Assembly: GCA_022749755.1 (NCBI GenBank)
Contig: CM040440.1
Location: 11,271,269-11,335,268 of the forward strand
Length of the DNA: 64,000 bases
From: Azadirachta indica
Taxonomy: Eukaryota > Streptophyta > Magnoliopsida > Sapindales > Meliaceae
Reading direction: 5' to 3'
Shown here: positions 60,514 to 64,000 of the stretch, piece after piece
Numbering within the stretch: position 1 is the first letter of the stretch
How the letters are laid out: the number at the start of each line of letters is the position of its first letter
Notes under the pieces: generated by a model
Seen by the model: the letters and a program-made list of their open reading frames with translations, nothing else
The model's database searches: none
What the model was told of the DNA's origin: nothing
Translations under genes and position numbers: made by a program

Positions 60514-61114
60514 TTCTCCTCATTAATTGATTTTCCTATTAGCCAATTGGGTGGATCCCACTTTCATCAAATGGCCTAAGCCATGATGTCATTGGTTAAA
60601 CCAACTCTATCTCCTCAAATCATCTATGGATATGCCTATAATAATTGATAGATCTATAATAATAAAGTAATGTTTCATATCTAAAAAATTTATTACAAAA
60701 TGTTATTCTAAAACGATATGATAATTAACGGGTCATCTTCGTTGAATAATAAATAGTTATGAATTCTAAAATTATTTATTATATATCTCAATTATTTACA
60801 CAATGAGTTTCGTGTTACTTGTGATGTATTTTGTTGGGATAAAATGGGGTACATCAAACATTATTCATAATAAAATAATTATTTTCCTTATCAATTTTTT
60901 TTCTTTTTTTGTTTCAAATTTTAAAATTTTAAATATAAAATATAAATTAAACAAAAAAATGTAAGAAGAAAGAGAGATTCTCTATTTCTATGTTGATTAA
61001 ATTTGTTAAAATAATATTATTTTGTACAAATTATACGATCATTTTATATTAAAAATATTTTTCGAGTGATGTATACTTAAAAGATTCAGATACAAATTTC
61101 AGAAGAGTAACTTA

Positions 61115-61150
61115 TGTATGTGTGTATGTATGTATGTGTGTGTGTGTGTT
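61115..61150. repeat. (TGTA)n / (TG)n microsatellite
   Basis: gtatgtatgtatg followed by tgtgtgtgtgtg. Confidence 0.9.
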
Positions 61151-61175
61151 GGGGCAGAGGGATGTACAAGTAATT

Positions 61176-61355
61176 TTATTATTTTATATATTTTTACATT
61201 ATTTATAAACTATTAGATTTAAGCATAGTTAATAGTTGAGATTGAATCTAACCATATAATTAATGTATTATAATTAATACATATATTAAATTCAATTTCA
61301 ACTATTTGATGTAGTTAAATTTAATAATTTATAAATAATATAAAAATACAAAATT
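61176..61355. mobile_element. Small foldback MITE, copy 1
   Basis: Left arm ttacattatttataaacta and inverted right arm ttatattatttataaatta fold into a hairpin of about 45-bp arms. Its centre attaatgtattataattaat is itself palindromic. Confidence 0.5.
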
Positions 61356-61814
61356 GCTGATCGTTTGCTTGTATATGTAAAAGAAGCTAGTAGAGAGGCC
61401 TCAATTATGAATGAATATGTCGACACCATTTTGATGAATGATACACCATTCCTCTGACAATATTTCATTTAATTCTCTATTCATTGGTCCCATTCCATAC
61501 CATATCAATGGGCAGGTCAACATCGGTTATATGATATTCTCTTCTTTCAGCTCACCAACATTACCTAATTAATTTACTATTTAAATAGCAATGATAGTAT
61601 TCAATCGTTCTAGATTTCCATTAAGAATCGAGTGTTGGCATTTTCTTCTTCACCACTCCTTTGAATGTGACATTCTTTATTAAAATTCGATATGTAAAAT
61701 TTAATATGTAATAGAATCTTATTTATTCTTTTAAAAGAATACTTGTATTGTAAATCTTAACTTAATTGCCAGGATATATTATATTCACTCACGCACACAC
61801 ATACACACATATTT

Positions 61815-62095
61815 ATACTTCTTAATTTTATGTAATTTTTTTATATAATTTATAAACTATTATATTTATGCCTGTATAATTAATATGTCATATTTAAATA
61901 CGTGTGAGATATAATATCAACTGTTAAAATTGTGTAAAATAAAAAGATGTTGAAATTAAATTTGACACATATAATTAGTGTATAATTAGTGTATAATTAA
62001 TACACATATTAAATTCAATATCAATCTTCGAAAATGTGTAGATTCAACAGTTCACAAAATAATATAAGAATATTTATAAACTTAAGGAACTGTTG
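61815..62095. mobile_element. Small foldback MITE, copy 2
   Basis: It shares ttataaactattatatttat, a cacatattaaattcaat block and the arm arrangement with 61176-61355. The centre has a tandem agtgtataatt duplication. Confidence 0.45.
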
Positions 62096-62566
62096 ATCCA
62101 TCACTATATATATATAATTGTATAATTTAAATATTTAAAATATTATAAGTTCTATAGTCAATTAGTACCACGAATTCTCAAAATTATATGATAAGTTGGG
62201 CTAGTCAAATAGTTATACATATTGATTTAATATGACCATAAATTGATTGTATTTTCATAAATAAAAACATATTAGACCCTATTTATTACTGTTTTTTAAA
62301 GTATATTTTCATTGTAACACCCCTTAACAGTATGAAATCTATTTACCTATGCATGTATATTGTATGCTAATACTTAGATTAATTGAATCTTGGTTTTTGG
62401 GTTGTAGGCTTTATAAGTATTTAAGAATTGTTATTAGGATGAACATAGTATTAAGTGTGAGCTTCCTTAGAGCTAAAATGCAAGCTTAACCTTAAGTACT
62501 AAGGTTTTAGAAAGAGAAAAAATTATGAAAATCTAATTTTCTTAACCCTGTCTTAGGAGTCTAACT

Positions 62567-62806
62567 ACTAAAATGAATGGTTTAGATTTGATTAAATGTA
62601 AAGTATAATAACCAAATCAATGATCTACGAAGATTTGATTTTATATACGAAAATAGATGGTTAAGATTTAGTTAAGTATTAAGTATAACAACCAAATCAA
62701 TGGTCTAGAATGATTGGTTTCAACTACTAAAATGGACGGTTGAGGTTTGGTTAAGTGTTAGGTATAATAGCCAAATCAATAACGTAGGATAATTGGCTTC
62801 AACTAT
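62567..62806 (+). repeat. 80-bp tandem repeat, three copies
   Basis: Units at about 62567, 62648 and 62727 contain actaaaatg(a/g)a(t/c)ggtt, a tggttaagtgttaggtataa-like middle and ccaaatcaat. Placed directly upstream of the TATA box, they look like promoter enhancer repeats. Confidence 0.85.
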
Positions 62807-62812
62807 AAATAG
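62804..62812 (+). promoter_or_regulatory. TATA box in the LTR
   Basis: A perfect TATAAATAG directly after the 80-bp repeats, followed about 30-70 bp on by a likely transcribed leader (agagaggagataagagtc). Confidence 0.65.
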
Positions 62813-64000
62813 CTCTCCTTATTAAGGTATAGGCATCAATTGAGTAGTAAAACTTTCAGAGAGGAGATAAGAGTCTAAGAGACTTAGTGTTTTTGAAGGA
62901 GATGTTGAGAGTAATCAAGATAATCCAATAATCTCTTCAACTTTTATTGTGTTTTATGTTATTAATATGAAGTGTAGATACATATTTTACTTAACTTAAG
63001 AATCTGATGAGAAGATCAAAGACATAGGTTAATTATAGTTTATAAGCTTGAGTTTTGGTGATGAAAATGATTAAAAAATTTGTAGGACTAAGTATTGATA
63101 ACAAGGGAAACTTTTGCAAAAACCTAGACCTTAGACAGTGTCCCGGTTCAAGAATTTTATAAATTGATATATTGTGTATTTTGATAAACTATTTTAACAA
63201 AGTAAACTAAACATCTTAGGGTCATGATCAATTTTATTTTGTTAAAAAATGTTATGTTTTCGATTTTATATGAATTTTTGAATTTAGCCTTGAGATGTTG
63301 GAAAATACGGATTTCTGTGTAATTCCTAAATGGTAAAATTTTCTGGGTTTAACAAACAGTCTCCAAAAATTGTGAAAATTTAGATAGTCGTTTCTTACCA
63401 TGCCTATTATAATGTATTAAAATTTTGTGGGTTAATTCCAAGTAATTGATTTATTATTAATTTTCAAAGTGAGCTATCTCATTGAAAGTTGTGACTAATA
63501 GAATCTGAGAAGTCTAAAATAGAAATTATTTAAAATAGCTTTGAAGTGTATTTTATTCCAAAAATTTTACTGTGCTACTATATATGTGTCTAGGTGATTT
63601 CTGGAAAGGTTCATATCCATTAGCTAAGTAGTTAATTTATTAAAACTTAGGGACCTAGATATATTCAATAAACCTACTGAAATATTAGAGGCAAGTGATT
63701 AAGTTTTGCAAATAATAACTGTTATATATCTTTGGTTTTGTAACTTATGAGAAATAATCTTTGATTTTAGGATTAAAATGGTTTTTTTATTTGTTTAGAG
63801 CATCAAGAGGTAAGTGTACCAAACTTTTCGGCTGGGATCAAAATGAACATATGTATTTTTCTATGACTATGTTTACAAATGTTTTGGAATTATGTATTAA
63901 TATGAAAGTATCAATTTTCTTATAATTGTATGCCAATATATTTGTTTATGACTATGTGTTTCTGAGTTGTGCATAAGTCATGGAGCATTGACATTAACAT

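Larger units (their letters stand above)
58441..61175. other. Gene-free AT-rich region with simple repeats
   Basis: No gene supported. Simple repeats are listed separately. Confidence 0.45.
62313..64000 (+). mobile_element. LTR-like sequence of a gypsy-type element (runs to window end)
   Basis: It starts TGTAACACCCC (62313), the usual first bases of many plant gypsy LTRs. Inside are three tandem repeats upstream of a TATA box (62804-62812), a leader-like segment, and AT-rich sequence continuing to about 63830 (gaggtaagtgtacc). The right boundary, any primer-binding site and any coding region lie beyond what can be seen. A solo LTR is possible. Confidence 0.5.

Overview
The window looks like nuclear DNA of a dicot plant, perhaps a woody rosid; I cannot name the species from sequence alone. 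The evidence is a very AT-rich, repeat-dense background, intron-containing plant gene families (PLATZ, F-box, CRF-type AP2/ERF, AP-1 gamma adaptin, DUF620), and plant transposons of nearly every class. I see no rRNA, tRNA or CRISPR locus. Only two genes look intact: an F-box gene on the minus strand (7914-9161) and a four-exon PLATZ zinc-binding transcription factor gene on the plus strand (52611-54503).

Layout. 1-7.9 kb is a chain of small decayed elements: a TRIM-like miniature LTR element (413-824), a minus-strand copia LTR with primer-binding site (about 2101-2357), a 5'-truncated LINE with an 18-bp target duplication (2812-3140), a non-autonomous hAT element (3802-5790) and a Mutator-like foldback element (6083-7668). 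7.9-9.3 kb is the F-box gene. 11.7-13.8 kb is the 3' end and LTR of a SIRE-like copia element. 14.25-14.59 kb holds two exons of a broken AP-1 gamma-adaptin gene. 14.9-15.4 kb is a decayed CACTA subterminal array, followed by an inverted second copy of the hAT element.

17315-40666 is best read as one very large (about 23.35 kb) CACTA (En/Spm) transposon. It has CACTACTAGA-type termini, subterminal repeat arrays, a decayed TNP2 transposase gene (29885-33307) and a 12-exon second gene (35338-39556). That second gene combines a plant En/Spm transposase_24-like domain, a DUF8039-like domain and a Ulp1-type protease whose His/Asp/Cys triad survives. The 5' half carries foreign cargo: an LTR element with a PF20167-type 'plant transposon protein' pseudogene, GC-rich palindromic arrays inside duplicated blocks, a cytokinin-response-factor (CRF) pseudogene, and a DUF620 gene fragment. 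The broken genes carry eleven in-frame stops, all reachable by C-to-T or G-to-A change, as expected of long-methylated DNA.

40.7-52.1 kb has no gene but includes MITEs, microsatellites and a GC-richer island at 45.79-46.26 kb. PLATZ follows. 54.9-62.3 kb is gene-free, with a cluster of CACGTG boxes at 56.55-57.58 kb and several MITEs. From 62313 an LTR-like sequence (TGTAACACCCC start, three 80-bp tandem repeats, TATAAATAG box) runs toward the window end.

All domain names come from reading translations against remembered family patterns. No database search was run, and element boundaries without terminal repeats are approximate.
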